The translations under genes and the position numbers were made by a program. Below, in pieces: positions 23,695 through 35,175 of a stretch of DNA of 64,000 nucleotides (within the stretch, counting starts at the first letter, position 1; each line of letters starts with the position of its first letter). Below the pieces are notes generated by a model. It was not told where the DNA came from and ran no database searches. It saw only the letters and a list, made by a program, of their open reading frames with translations. Source of the DNA: Dichomitus squalens LYAD-421 SS1 (Eukaryota; Basidiomycota; Agaricomycetes; Polyporales; Polyporaceae); contig NW_006766950.1 in assembly GCF_000275845.1 (NCBI RefSeq), positions 22,534-86,533 on the forward strand, written 5' to 3'.

Positions 23695-25183
23695 TCACAA
23701 GTCCTTGGAGAGCGAAGCAGCCGCTTCCAAGGCCTGCTCTACGTCAGCCACGAGATCCTCTTCCTCCTCCACGCCAACAGACAGCCTGATGAGGTTATCC
23801 CCGATGCCCAGCAGCGCACGCTCGGCAGGCGGAATAGACCCGTGCGTCATCTGCGCAGGGAGTTCCGCCAAGCTCTCCACGCCACCCAAGCTCTCCGCGA
23901 GTGTGAACAGCCGCGTAGAGGTCAAGAACTTCTCCGCCTCAGCGGCCCCGCCGCGGATGCGGAACGAGATCATGCCCCCATATGGGAACCCGCCCGCGGC
24001 ATCCCCGTGATCCTTCAGGAACCGGTCTACGTACGCGCGCGCATGCGACGAGAGCGAGCGGTACGCGAGGTCATTGCGCGGGTGGCTCGCGAGCCCGGGG
24101 TAGATGACCTCCTCGACGTGCGGCGACTTCTGGAGCGCGCGCGCGACGGCGAGCGCGTTGGCTCCGTGCGCCTTCATGCGCAGGTGGAGCGTCTTGACGC
24201 CGCGCTGCGCGAGCCAGCAGTCGTACGCGCTCGGCACGGAGCCGACGGCGTTTTGGAGGAAACGGAGCTTCTCCGCGAGCGCGGCGTGGTGCGCGGGGAG
24301 GATGAGGGCGCCCATGACGACGTCCGAGTGGCCGTTGACGTACTTCGTCAGAGAGTGCACGACGATGTCGGCGCCGAGGACGAGCGGGGACTGGTAGAAG
24401 GGGGAGAGGAAGGTGTTGTCCACGAGGACGAGGGGCTTCGAGGGCGCGGAGTGCGCTAGAGAAGCGATGCGCGCGATGTCGACGAGACGGAGCGTGGGGT
24501 TCGTCGGGGTTTCGATCCAGATGAGCTGCACGACGGATACGTTAAGTCGCCAGTCATCGCGGGAAGCTCGCAGAAAGCGGACGTACTTTGGTATTTGGAC
24601 GGAAGGACGCGAGAACCTCGCTATCGCTCGCGTTCTCGAGGTCCACAAACGTGGTCTGCAAGCCCTGATTCTCCGAGGCGACGCGCGTCATGTAGCGGAA
24701 GGTCCCACCGTAGACGTCGTTCACGCTGACGACGTGCGCGTCAGGGCCGAGCGCCTGGAGGACGGTCGCGGTCGTCGACGAGCCGGAGGCAAAGGCGAGC
24801 GCGTACGCGCCTCCGGACTCTATCGCGGCGAGCGTCGCCTCGAGCGCGTTCCGGTTCGGGTTGCCGGAGCGCGAGTACTCGAAACCCTGGGTGAGATTGA
24901 CGCAACGAAGGCGCCATGCCGCATAAGATTCATGTTACGGAAGGGCTGCGGAGGCTGGGATGAAGCGCACCTTGTGGTTCCCTACTCCGTGCTGCTTGTA
25001 CGTCGTGCTCAGGGAGATGGCGGGGATGACCGCGCTCGTCGATGGGTCGGGCTCCGAGCCGACGTGGATGGCGCGCGTGCCAAAACCGTCGAGCGAGGCG
25101 TGCTCCTTGATGGCATGAATGCCGTTTGTGTTCGACTGGCCGTTGGGTGCGGCGTGCTCTCCGTTCAAGATGGCTGGGGACAT
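23695..25183 (-). CDS. CYS3: cystathionine gamma-lyase (447 aa)
   Basis: PLP-dependent Cys/Met-metabolism enzyme of the cystathionine gamma-lyase type; cleaves cystathionine to cysteine, 2-oxobutanoate and ammonia in the cytosol (reverse transsulfuration). Three exons join in frame: 24971-25183, 24587-24886 and 23695-24525 (1344 nt). Visible hallmarks are GTRAIHVGSEPDP, the YSRSGNPNRNALE substrate/PLP-phosphate segment, ALAFASGSSTT, VDNTFLSPFYQSPL, the PLP-lysine motif VVHSLTKYVNGHSDVVMG, and the C-terminal SLGGVESLAELPAQMTHGSI and IRLSVGVE. The Glu-Ser-Leu signature and the length (the first 25 residues are extra) fit CGL better than cystathionine gamma-synthase, though members of this family are hard to separate by sequence alone. 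Confidence 0.94.
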
Positions 25184-25330
25184 GGTGCAAGTAGAGCGCT
25201 AGAGCGAGATGCGAGGTATCAAAACACAAGTTGAGAATGTTCAGCAGATGCACAGCGTGAGCAGCACGAAGAAAACAGCAAGAGCTAGCGATGAAGATGG
25301 TGAACAGAGAAAGACCTCAGCCTGGAGGAT

Positions 25331-25336
25331 TTATAT
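25331..25336 (-). promoter_or_regulatory. possible TATA box of the cystathionine gamma-lyase gene
   Basis: ATATAA on the minus strand within CATATAAATCC, about 148 bases upstream of the ATG at 25183. Confidence 0.4.
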
Positions 25337-26414
25337 GAATCTGAGGGGCGGCAGACTTCGTCTTGGGTGGTTGCGGCAGTATGACGAGATCGGGCGCGCT
25401 ACGTCGCTGACAAAACCATATGCTCTCTCCCCCGCCTCCGCCTGTCTCTCGGGGCTGACATGGCTACCTCTCTCCGTCGCTCGCTTACACTTGTTTCTCG
25501 GATCCTCGTCGACATTGCAGGTCAGATGCTCGCCGTCTACATTCGCCGCGCGCGCCATTGGTCCCGGATGTACACTGTTTACGTGCGCTCATGTCAACTC
25601 GGTTCGTTTGAACGTTCACAGCCCAATCCTGTCGGCGACAACATGCAATGGCGACGGGAGTGTTCCCAAGCCGCATCATTGTCTCGGGATATCAATGGCA
25701 GTTGAAAGCTTGACGGTGCTGGCCGAGAGCCTTCTGGCATCTCATTTCCCCATCCATGGATCCACGGGTTCAAGCCTTCGGGTTTGTCCGTTTGAATCAT
25801 GAGCGCACATGGGCTTTGTATACAATCCGAATGCTGCATTGGATGATCGTGATTGATCTGAGTATGAATCGAGCCAAGCAGCCAGGACATCTAGGTAAGT
25901 GTCATCACCTACTGGACATGTCGGCCACTGTTGACCCATTCGGCAGGACGCATATAAGATAGCTAGGGAAATCCTTACAGTCAGTCAGGAAGCGGGGTCG
26001 TTCATTGCTATCGCCGAGCATTGTTCAGAACTTGGCTCGGCACGGTTATTTGAGAAAAGGAGAGCTCCTTCTCCGTTGCGCAGGACAAGGTGACAAGAAC
26101 GTGCGCAAGGTATGTCCTCAGTTCACGCCATCGTCTGTACGCCCGTCGTCACTCGTCTCTCGGGCCCATTCCAGTTCCCCGAGCCCCGAGGTTCTTCGAT
26201 CATATCCCCATTGCTACCGTCATTCCTGTCGTGCACGTCGTATCCGGGTACATCAATGTCGCATGCTGTTGTTATTCGTGATACAAATGCCGCATCGTAC
26301 ACAGGATACTCGTACAGCGTCTCGTCTTCGAATTCCAAGCCACTTTGCATTCCCTTGCCCCTCAAGCTTCTTCGCGACGCGCAGCACATTCGAGGCCATC
26401 GGAGAACACAGCAG
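25337..26414. other. intergenic, no supported gene
   Basis: No splice-consistent coding sequence was found between the cystathionine gamma-lyase promoter and the 3' end of the small Cys-rich gene. Frames at 26005-26588 on + overlap and shadow the exons of that gene. Confidence 0.5.
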
Positions 26415-26900
26415 TCACGCCTTCTTCCCCGCCTTCTTCGCGGCCGCTCTCGCCCTCGTAATCTGTTTCTTCCACCCGTAGCACTGGTTGCACGCTGCAC
26501 GCACGGGCGTCCGAAGACAGTTGAACGATCAGCGCGCCTGACTGCACGCGAGCGGGACGCACCAGTCGAGCCGTGCTTCTTGCACTGATACTGGCCCTCC
26601 TTGTTCACGCTCGACGCCGGGGCCTCGAGGCCCTCGCGGTCGATGGGGTCAAACTGGGCAGTCGCACATCAGGTCAGCAACGTGGCTCTCGAACGTCGCG
26701 TGCGGCACTACATACCCCGAAGAAGGCATCGTTCTCCTCCCGTCCGTCGTATGAGCAGTCCGCGCACTGTCGGACGTCGTGTTCGGGTCATGCTATGGAG
26801 CGTGGGACGTCCGGCGAACGGTACTCACGACCTCCTTGAAGTGCGGGCAGAAGTAGGCGTCGTTGATCTCGATGGTGGTAGGGGCCTGGGTCTCAGTCAT
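26415..26900 (-). CDS. small Cys-rich protein with a Lys-rich tail (97 aa)
   Basis: Not recognised. Four exons join in frame: 26829-26900, 26716-26766, 26563-26653 and 26415-26494 (294 nt). The product starts MTETQAPTTIEINDAYFCPH, has Cys pairs in FCPHFKEVCADC, then GREENDAFFGFDPIDREGL and QCKKHGSTACNQCYGWKK, and ends in a basic Ala/Lys tail. Six Cys and two or more His in CxnC spacing suggest metal binding, probably zinc. All three introns have GT-AG ends (GTGAGT, GTATGT, GTGCGT donors) and a TATA box stands at the right distance, so the gene model is firmer than the function. The Lys-rich tail could be a nuclear or nucleic-acid-binding signal (inference). Confidence 0.75.
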
Positions 26901-27033
26901 GATGCTCGTTGAACTCTACGCGAGTCTAAAGTCTAACGGTCTACAGCTGAGGCTGCGAAGGGTGGTCGTCCGTCCAGATTATAGGTGGGGGTCGTGCGGA
27001 GAACGAGAGGCAAGGGGTGAGAACGGCGTGCGA

Positions 27034-27041
27034 CTTATATA
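27034..27041 (-). promoter_or_regulatory. TATA box of the small Cys-rich gene
   Basis: TATATAAG on the minus strand, about 135 bases upstream of the ATG at 26900. Confidence 0.55.
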
Positions 27042-27460
27042 GGGGCGTCCCATGGGTCAGTAGCTGCTATAGCGAGCTATACTGGGCTCGCCGTGTTCCC
27101 GCCCGCGTCCTTGCGCGCATAGAGTGGAGTGGCAGGTGGCGGCTTGCGCAGAGCAGATGACCTTGTCACCAGGACGAGGACATCCCCACGACCTCGGAAG
27201 ACCCAGCCTGACCAGGCCTAACCTCGACCCCCGCCGTATCACATGTGCGGTGTTCCTGTAGCGCTGTCATTGAGTAGCGTTCAGTTCCTTGAGTTCTCAT
27301 GTTCTCGGTTGCTTGGACCGTGGCAACATGCATCGCGTTCTAATCATCTTGCTCCCCAACAGGACACTTCTCTCTGTGTTAGACGCATATGCGTGCTTCG
27401 TGAGGACATGCGACTCCCAAGATGACAGCGACCTAGGATATAAGTGGAGCTTCTACGCAT
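27042..27460. other. intergenic, no supported gene
   Basis: Upstream DNA of the small Cys-rich gene and the 3' flank of the tocopherol-cyclase-like gene. Nothing else is seen. Confidence 0.5.
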
Positions 27461-28708
27461 CTACACGCCATCCTCGCCAACCTTGTAGAAGGCACCCCCG
27501 AACTCGAGAGCCCCGCAGCTCAGCCCGTCGGCTGTGCGTCCGAGCACGACCTCATCGACAACCTCCCACTGCGACCACGGCCACCGCCGCCTCTCCGCCT
27601 TCACATGCACGGTCGCCTGGAAGCTCTCCCGCGCAAAGCCAGGTTCGTGACCCTTGGGCAAGGGCGCAGCCATCCCGATGAACGTCTCTGGGGGTGCCTC
27701 GATCGCGACCTCCAAGCGTCGCCTCCACGTCCTGAGCCGGATGGCGACCCCCCCGCTTCGGCTGTCGTGCCTGACGTCCATGAAGGGCGCAAGCTTCCCA
27801 ACGCCCATCGCGACGGGCGGGCGGAAGTCCCAGTTGCATTTCGGTGAGCGGTAGCCTACGAGGTACGCCTGCACGCCCATGAACGCCCGTCCTCCCGCCA
27901 TGGCGAACGATCGTGTGCCTTCGTCTGGCTCCCCTCCGACGTCTTCCCCTCCGCCTTCACTGTCAGTCGGCGCGTCAACGCTCCCGTCCGCGTCTGCACG
28001 GGGCGGCGCATCGAACGCCTGAGCCCAAATCCATCCAGTGGGAAACGAGTTCCCCCAGTTGTTCTCCACATGCGCCAAGCCGATGCCCCGCACCTTATTC
28101 CCATGGTGCGCCACGGCGTACGTCGCACGCGACGCCGTCGAGCGCACATGCCAGTTCAGCGGGAGCAGCGACGATAAGTGCAGGATGCGCCCCATCGGCC
28201 CGCGCCGCGGCTGCGCGGGGTCCCAGGGAACGTGCGCGTCGAGCGCGAGGTGGACGTGCAGGTTGCGTTCGGGGACGGAGATGCAGTACTCGACCTCGTC
28301 CGCGGTGACTTTCATGTGACCCACTCTGGGCGCGCTGATGGTGAAGCTGGCGTGCGGCTGGCGTGGGGGCCCGACGGTAAGTTCGAAGTTCTCGGGGTAA
28401 AACTCGTACTTGAACGCGCGCGAGTCCGCGCATGGGTACGGGAGACCGGGCGTCGTGTCCCCGGGCAGCGTCGTGTTTCCCGTGCTTGACCCTGCGAGCG
28501 TGGCAATTGAGGGGCCTTGCGATGGGGGCACGACGGGCGGTCGGACACAGGGCGTGTAGCAGACGAGGACGAGGTTTTTGCGCTCCGGGGCCTTGCGCAC
28601 CCAACAAAATATGACGGCGAGGGTCGCGCCGTCTGCGAGCTGCACGCGCGTGTAGTATCCGTTGAAGGCGCGCTTGAGATGAGGTGCGTAGTGGTCGCGA
28701 TGCTGCAT
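27461..28708 (-). CDS. tocopherol-cyclase-like protein (415 aa)
   Basis: Single-exon gene. The sequence follows the layout of the tocopherol cyclase (VTE1)-like family: near the N-terminus APHLKRAFNGYYTRVQL (the family's FxGWYxRV position), a central LAHVENNWGNSFPTGWIWAQ that matches the AEKNWGxxFPxxWFWxQ signature, CNWDFRPPVAMG, then RRRLEVAIEAPPETF and the closing ALEFGGAFY that matches the family's ALEIGGGPW end. Family members are two-domain, lipocalin-like beta proteins. Plant and cyanobacterial VTE1 closes the chromanol ring of tocopherols, but fungi are not known to make tocopherol, so a different lipid-like substrate is likely. No signal peptide or membrane helix is seen. The in-frame st codon just before the ATG supports the start. 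Confidence 0.72.
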   Translation of the reverse strand: MQHRDHYAPHLKRAFNGYYTRVQLADGATLAVIFCWVRKAPERKNLVLVCYTPCVRPPVVPPSQGPSIATLAGSSTGNTTLPGDTTPGLPYPCADSRAFKYEFYPENFELTVGPPRQPHASFTISAPRVGHMKVTADEVEYCISVPERNLHVHLALDAHVPWDPAQPRRGPMGRILHLSSLLPLNWHVRSTASRATYAVAHHGNKVRGIGLAHVENNWGNSFPTGWIWAQAFDAPPRADADGSVDAPTDSEGGGEDVGGEPDEGTRSFAMAGGRAFMGVQAYLVGYRSPKCNWDFRPPVAMGVGKLAPFMDVRHDSRSGGVAIRLRTWRRRLEVAIEAPPETFIGMAAPLPKGHEPGFARESFQATVHVKAERRRWPWSQWEVVDEVVLGRTADGLSCGALEFGGAFYKVGEDGV

Positions 28709-29424
28709 GTTCTATGTTCTAATGCCAACTGGTCTCCAGATCAGTACGAACGCAACGATGGAAGGATACCGTCTCCCTGATAGTCTCACCTACCTAGGTC
28801 GGGTTTCGCGCTAGACGAGTTGACGCTGTTCGACTTTGATAAATCAAGGAGCACGCTGCTGTCGTCAATTGTCTTGGCCTCTGTCTCGCTCGTCGGGGGC
28901 GGCACATCCCACAGTATCGACGCAAAGTCTAAGTACATACGCGTGGCGGGCGCTTGGTGCGGGCTTGGTATGCAATGACGACATCTATTGACAGATCGGG
29001 CAACTGCATTTACGAGACGTGAACACAACCGCAATCAGCCATCCTCGTTCACGTTCGGCAGCTGCGAAACGACCCTACCCTTTCGGTCCATACCATTCCC
29101 CGCTATCAGCCTTGCTCTGATTCGCCGGAGGGGAGTGCATCATAGGGTGGCTCAGCCTAAGGAAGCGAGTGCTCACGACATGCAGCGTGGCACTAGGCCC
29201 TTTGATCAGTTTGCCCCCTAGAAATGCTTCTAATCAACCTGCCAGTGAGTGTTTTCGAGTGCGTCGCACAGAGAAGTATCGCGTTGTCCGATTGACTCAC
29301 TTGTAGGGCTGTCGCGCCACCGCCGGTTTCCATACCTCGCCGTTTCCATCTTTTTTGCCCAAGCGACCGACGTCTCTTGCCTTGCAATCTGATCAGAAAT
29401 CTATCATGTAGAAGATATATTAAG
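28709..29424. other. intergenic; one possible stray minus-strand exon
   Basis: A minus-strand frame at about 28786-28940 reads MYLDFASILWDVPPPTSETE and is followed by GTAGGT, looking like a first exon, but I could not splice it into the frame of the gene downstream, which has a stop just before its ATG. Otherwise nothing is seen. Confidence 0.4.
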
Positions 29425-31349
29425 ATGGACGCTCCTAACATCTCGGAGCTCCTCTTGTCTGACATGATCATGAGCAACCTAAGTGACCTCTTGCATACCT
29501 TTACCGTCCAAGGAGACTGGGGCTTCTACCTGTTGAGGGTCAACAAGGTGCTGTCCTTTGCTTCTATATCTGAGCTATGCTTACGACAATGCTTCCAGTA
29601 CTTCAAAGGTGCGCTGCAAGTCTCAACATTCTCCGCAGATGAGGGACCTGCCAACCCGATTCTTTCAAGCCGCCTCAGTAACTCTCTTGGTGAGGACATC
29701 TCTTCGATCGGCCTCCCTCCATGTTCTCATCTCGCGCAAGGTTCTGGAGGCCTTCTCTACGCTCCCCGACGAAGTCAGACAACTTCGGATGTATGCTACT
29801 TCGGACTGATAGGAACTCGGACAGGTTGCTCTCGTGTGGACCTCCGATTTCAGTGCCCTCAATGTCCTCTTCTTTCTCAACAAATACTGGCCATTCGCAG
29901 AAGAGATAATTGACCAGATAAGTGCGTCCAGCATAGGGAGAACTGTCTAGGAGTATTGTTGACGTACGGTGATCAGTGGCTTTCGGCGTTACAAGCAATC
30001 TACACGTCAGTTGTTACTATACGTCCCAACAGCTTCGTCGTCGCTCACTACTACTTCACAGCTATGTATGATACACTGGGGCGTGTTGTCGTGTAAGTGC
30101 GATGCTCGCGTACATTCTGCCATAGGATATAAAATTCGGACAGGGACATATCTCGCGGGCACGCTATGCTCTGAAGGTGAGAACCAACAACGTGTTACAT
30201 ATTCAACTCAAATCACCGCTGCATTCCGTAGCTATTCTGCTGGTTAGAACCGGAGCAATCTGGGGGTGGAGCAAATACATCATCTTGCTGTTGGGCGGAG
30301 GTGTCGCCTCGATTCTCGTGAGTGACATGGTATCTGTGCTCTAGGCCCCTCTGAACGCAATGTACTAGCTCTTTTGCTTCTATGTTGTATACACTTCGAA
30401 CATCCACGTACAATGTGAAGTTTCTTCTGTCTCCACAGTCATCATATGCTTACACACGTGCGACGCAAGTCCCTCCGGAGAGTATGATGCGCATGACGGG
30501 ATGCATTGCTGCCGATACCGAGGTCTGGCCTGCGTTTGTGGGCATGTGCCTTGGCGAGATCGGTGAGCATCAAGCCTTCTCTCCTCAGGCGGTATCCGCC
30601 CACAGCAGCTTATGAATCTTATCCATGATCAGCGATCTTCACGTTGACATTCATGAAGTGGTACCAGGAACGGCTGGCTAGTACGCGTATATCGGTAAGG
30701 ACCCAGGCGCTCCTCCGTGGCTTACAGTATTGTTTAGTTCCAGGTGCGACCCGCAGTAATCTGCTCACGGTGATGTACCATGACGGTAAGAACGCTTTAC
30801 TTCGGAAGGCGTGATCAATCCTGTGTTGATCACCCCGAAATCGTACAGGAGCCTTGGCCTACCTGGTCGTGAAAGGTGGGTTCCTCGCATACTACCTCGA
30901 GCATGCGATTGTATCTCATATTGTATCTGGACTGCAGCGGTCTGGATTGCCAACTTACTGATGACAGTCCTCGCACCAGTGAGTCAGCCGCTCTCACACG
31001 CATCGATGGATCTGGCATGATCTTCGTCGTCTTCAGGTGGAACTATCCACATCCTTGATGATGTGAGTTCGTCGGTGGACCGTTCAAAGGAAAGAATGGA
31101 AAAATTGATACAGGGTTCTATAATAGGCCTCTCCGTATCGTGCATAGTACCGTGTGCACGAGGGTGCTACTGAACATCCGCAAATTTGCCGCTGCTCGAC
31201 GTCGTGGCGGGACCAGTCTGGAGCAGTCAAGAGCATGGGACCTGGCCGCCCAATCCTGTCCCTTTCCCGGAGAGGACAGACACGACCCCCCAACTCATGA
31301 AGACCAACCAATACCACCAGCACCGAGACCGATGATGATCTCCCCATGA
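29425..31349 (+). CDS. seven-TM protein, DUF6533-like, tandem copy 1 (335 aa)
   Basis: Receptor-like membrane protein of the basidiomycete family whose N-terminal domain is called DUF6533. Seventeen exons join in frame: 29425-29547, 29599-29608, 29670-29689, 29741-29773, 29825-29921, 29977-30005, 30062-30092, 30144-30176, 30232-30317, 30369-30414, 30470-30562, 30633-30680, 30744-30785, 30849-30875, 30938-30978, 31037-31062 and 31127-31349 (1008 nt). Family signs are FSTLPDEVALVWTSDFSAL with LFFLNKYWPF (first loop), AILLVRTGAIWGWSKYIILL, WPAFVGMCLGEI, TVMYHDGALAYLVV and the end motif STVCTRVLLNIRKFA. Exon 2 is only 10 nt (TACTTCAAAG). The exon-exon match with copy 2 is the main support for this model. 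Ligand and signalling partner are unknown. Confidence 0.82.
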
Positions 31350-33318
31350 GCACTGCATTACTTGACTCGCGTCTTGGACAAGCCACAGCGGAATTGAGTG
31401 GAAATATGTCGCGACGATAATTTATTGGGTCTTATTGATTCGGAAATACATCCGTCCACGTTGTACTCTCATTAATAACCAGGGTCTGCCCTAGTTGTAA
31501 TCAACAGAGGAGAATGGCAAGAAAGTGTCGCTTTCGGTCACTCACTTAGGTCCTCCATATAGTGGCCTTCGAGTTGGTGGCGAGACTCAAGTACAGGAAA
31601 TCTAGAATGGGCTCCAGAGAGCGTAACTCACGGCTCAATATCAACTCCACAAATTGATAACCTCGAGCAGAAACATTGGATCGTCGGGGCTCAGGAGGGC
31701 TGACGTATTTGAGCCCTACTACCAAACAACTCCTATCTCTGATCCTTTGGACCTTATGGTTGGAAACCTCGAAGGAGTCCGTCTCAGACACTTCGCAGTC
31801 ATCCCTTCCGGAGGTGCCCGCTCAGTATTCTGGTAAGTAGAGACATGCATGGGCAGGAGAATTCCTGGTGTCACCGTCCATCAGAAGCTGCTGAGCGCCA
31901 TTTTCCGGGCTGACCGGGAAAACCGTGCGACGTGGCGCTGGCTGTGTCGTACCTCTCCTCGTTCACCCCCGCGCTGCATTCGACAGCTACACGGCCTGGA
32001 TCTGGATCCTGCTGTGCTATCTCGTCTCTTTCTCTTGGCTGAAGAGAACTTGACATCAATGTCGGCCCTCCTAATTCGCTGAAGATGCTCTGCCGCGCAT
32101 ATCCGGACGATGAGCTCATGGCGACCCGTCGTTTTCGCGTGTAATGGACTGCTTGTCCGGTGCTCCGGGTTGTAGCTTGCAGACCTTGTAAGTCAGAAAC
32201 ACACTCTCAAACAATCGGCGGGCGCGGTTATGAGCCGTGGTAATGTCTAGATGAGCGGTAAGTAGCATCCTACCCTCGAGTGTTCCATCCTGTCGAGCAC
32301 ATGGCCTTTGTGCGTCTTTTATACCTTTTGACTTCCTGCGCTGTCATGCCTTGACTTGAGACACAAGTATGCCCGTGCTTTCCTTCACCGGTGAATCACC
32401 ATTCGCGTCCTTCAGTGCTTCATCTGATCTTTTGCTCTTGTTTTTTCTTTTTCGAATTTGTGCACGTGTTCATTCTTGGCGCTGCATAGTAATTCCCCAG
32501 TGCTCATCGCTTGTAGAACACCCGAGAGAAGCTCAGTACTTCCGCTCTGGTCTCAAGCTCCAAAACTCCAGTGCATATATTGGAAACGAAATCATATTGT
32601 GCTGAGTGGCGGTGGCCTGTGTCCAAAAGATGCCACGGTCACTATTCAATGCAGTTACAAGACGACCATCCAACTCACTGCGCTTCTGGACTTCGCGGCA
32701 CGCTTGGGGCTGTTGAGCTCTCAGCCTCGCAAAACAGTGCCTCAGACTGCGTGAACCGAACAGCAATCTATGCATACATCCGCTAGCTTCCGTCTGTGTC
32801 CGGTGGATCTCGGACCTCCCTCCGGACGCCAGTGGTTCACGATGTTGGTCGCTCCGGGCTGTGTGCCTTTGAGTCTTCTCAGCATGACCACTTTCTCACA
32901 GGCTCTAAGTCTGGCCGCGAGCGAGGTGACAGCAAGAACACAACTCGTCGGACATGCCGTGAATCCGGCGGAGAACTCACGTAGTCCGCGTGTCGAACCT
33001 CGGGCATCTAGTGGTTGGTTCGGAGAGCCTGCGCTACAGACCTTTTCCGTGTGGCTATATGTGTTCCCGTACCGTGGACACTTGGTCATCTCAATTTATC
33101 TTCGGCGGACACGTCCTTGTCTTCTGGCGTCTTTGACCCGTCTTCTGGGAACAGTTGACGGGAGCTGGCCACTGAACACCGCTATAACCGGTTTCCATGC
33201 TTGGACCCTTCTTGACGAGATTTGGCCCGCCGAGGCCTTGCGTATGTCTAATCCCCAGGAGCGAAGGTTGGGATAAAAGGAGTGGACGTGCATTCTAGTT
33301 GAGCTTCCACTCCTCGCA
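31350..33318. other. spacer between tandem seven-TM genes, possible relics
   Basis: About 2 kb with no complete gene. Around 31980-32060 one plus frame reads SYTAWIWILLCYLVSFSWLK, a membrane-helix-like run, and 32770-33276 is open in one frame without family motifs. These may be remnants of a further copy, but alignment to the flanking genes is not convincing by eye. Confidence 0.4.
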
Positions 33319-35175
33319 ATGTATGCCAGCTTCCCTCCGACCCTAGGCCAAAATGTCTACGGCGTTGGCGGATACTCCGATCTCTATCTGCTGAGAGCTT
33401 CTAAGGTATGCTGCCTAGAATTCATCGGTTCAGCTCACCTGACCAAAATCGTTGTTAGTACGTCAAAGGTACTCCCTTCCGCTTTCGCCGTGATGTATGC
33501 GGGAGCTAACGTCAGTGTATTGCAGTGTCATCAGGAACCCTTTTGGTGGAGTTCTTTATGTCCTCTATTCTCCATTACATATGCTGACTCATGCTAGTTA
33601 CTCGAAATACTGTCGACCCTCCCCGACGAGGTACCTGTTGTCCTTTGTTGGTGGGGCCATGTAAGGTTTGTACTGATCAGGCACGACAGGCTGCTTTCGT
33701 GTGGCCAGGAAGGATGAGCATTTCCAAAGCTCTGTACTTGTTCAACAAGTACTCGCCCCTCGTGGACCAGACACTGGATATAGTCAGTGAGTCACCTCTC
33801 GATATTGCTCTCAGAGGACGTAAGGCCCATCTCGGTGTTGTCCAGCGATCTTCCAAACACCCGCACATTTACAGGTCAGGACCCGCTTCCAAGTGTCCAT
33901 ACCGCTGCTCACGAAGAAATCCATAGCTCTGCTTATCGCATTACAAGGTCATCTCTAGTTAGTATTCCCTTCACTCAGCGTCAACCTGGACCGTCATGCC
34001 ATGTCATTCATATTTCAAGGCTTCTACTTCATCGGCACGATTTGTTCCGAAGGTGAAGCGTGGGGTCGAGCTACTAATACCGCTGTTGAAATGCTGATAG
34101 AACAACTCGCCAGCTATCTTGCTCGCCAGAACGATCGCTCTATGGGGATGGAACAAGTACGTACTGGCCTTACTTGCCGGAGGAGCGAGCGCCATTGGGG
34201 TAGGTGCTTGCACTTTCTGTGACATGCCCTTCTTGACCATATCATAGATGGTGTGCGTCTATGCCGTTTATCAGTCCAACCTATACGTAGAATGTGAGTA
34301 TTTCGACCGATCTTAGTGATGTGTCGAATCACAAGCATCTAGTTCCTGCGGAGAATGCATCACGTCTCATTGAGTGTGTTCCAAGCAACCCGGATGCTTG
34401 GCCAGCATTAGCGTGCATGGTTCTCGGGGACACCGGTTAGGAACTATCTTGTTCCCATAAGCCACAAAGCGCTGAAGATCATTCCTGCACTATGCCTAGT
34501 TATCATCGTATTGACCTTCGTACTATGGTACAGAGAACGCAGAGCAGGTCGGTTTTGACAGTGTATTTCTTGTCGCCATTCCTCTAATGATTGTTGTGTA
34601 TAGTTCCGAGTGCCGCGATAGGAACATTGTTTCCTACTATATACCGCGACTGTGAGTGAGATCGGAAGATGCATTTCAGAATAATTATTGACTACAGTGT
34701 TACCGAAGGCGCGCTAGCTTATCTGTTCATAGGGAGTACGCTTCTCAAATCTTATGATCTCCTGCCCTCGTTGCTGACGAATGCGTGCTTTCAGCGATCT
34801 CAGTGGCCAATCTCCTGGTGCTCATGCTCGCCGAAGTAAACACTATATTCACTACTATGTGCTTGTGCAGACTGCTGAGTCCGTGCTGCATTTTTAGCCG
34901 GAGTTTTCCTCAGCGATGGAGATGTAAGCCTTTATGCTAGTGGATGGTCTGTTTCTGTGCTAATTCTCGATGAAAGGCCCCTTAGGGTAGTACATAGCAC
35001 CCTCGTCACACGGGTTCTGCTCAACCTCCGTGGTTCCGCTTCCAAGACCTCCGGAGACACGTCATATAGGGAGCAAACGAGGGTCACGACGATTGGCTGG
35101 GAACTGGCCACCAGTGGGATGCCACAGGACTATTCATCTCTCAGAAATGTTGAAGATTTCGGAAACACCATTTGA
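33319..35175 (+). CDS. seven-TM protein, DUF6533-like, tandem copy 2 (327 aa)
   Basis: Paralogue of the gene at 29425, same strand. Seventeen exons join in frame: 33319-33405, 33459-33468, 33526-33545, 33598-33630, 33690-33786, 33846-33874, 33927-33957, 34020-34052, 34114-34199, 34248-34293, 34343-34435, 34470-34547, 34604-34651, 34709-34735, 34795-34835, 34898-34923 and 34977-35175 (984 nt). Thirteen exons have exactly the same length as in copy 1; only the first, twelfth, thirteenth and last differ. Shared motifs are ILSTLPDEAAFVWP, LYLFNKYSPL, AILLARTIALWGWNKYV, WPALACMVLGDT, LFPTIYRD, ISVANLLVLMLAE and STLVTRVLLNLRGSA. Protein divergence is large, so the duplication is old and both copies appear maintained. 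Confidence 0.82.
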
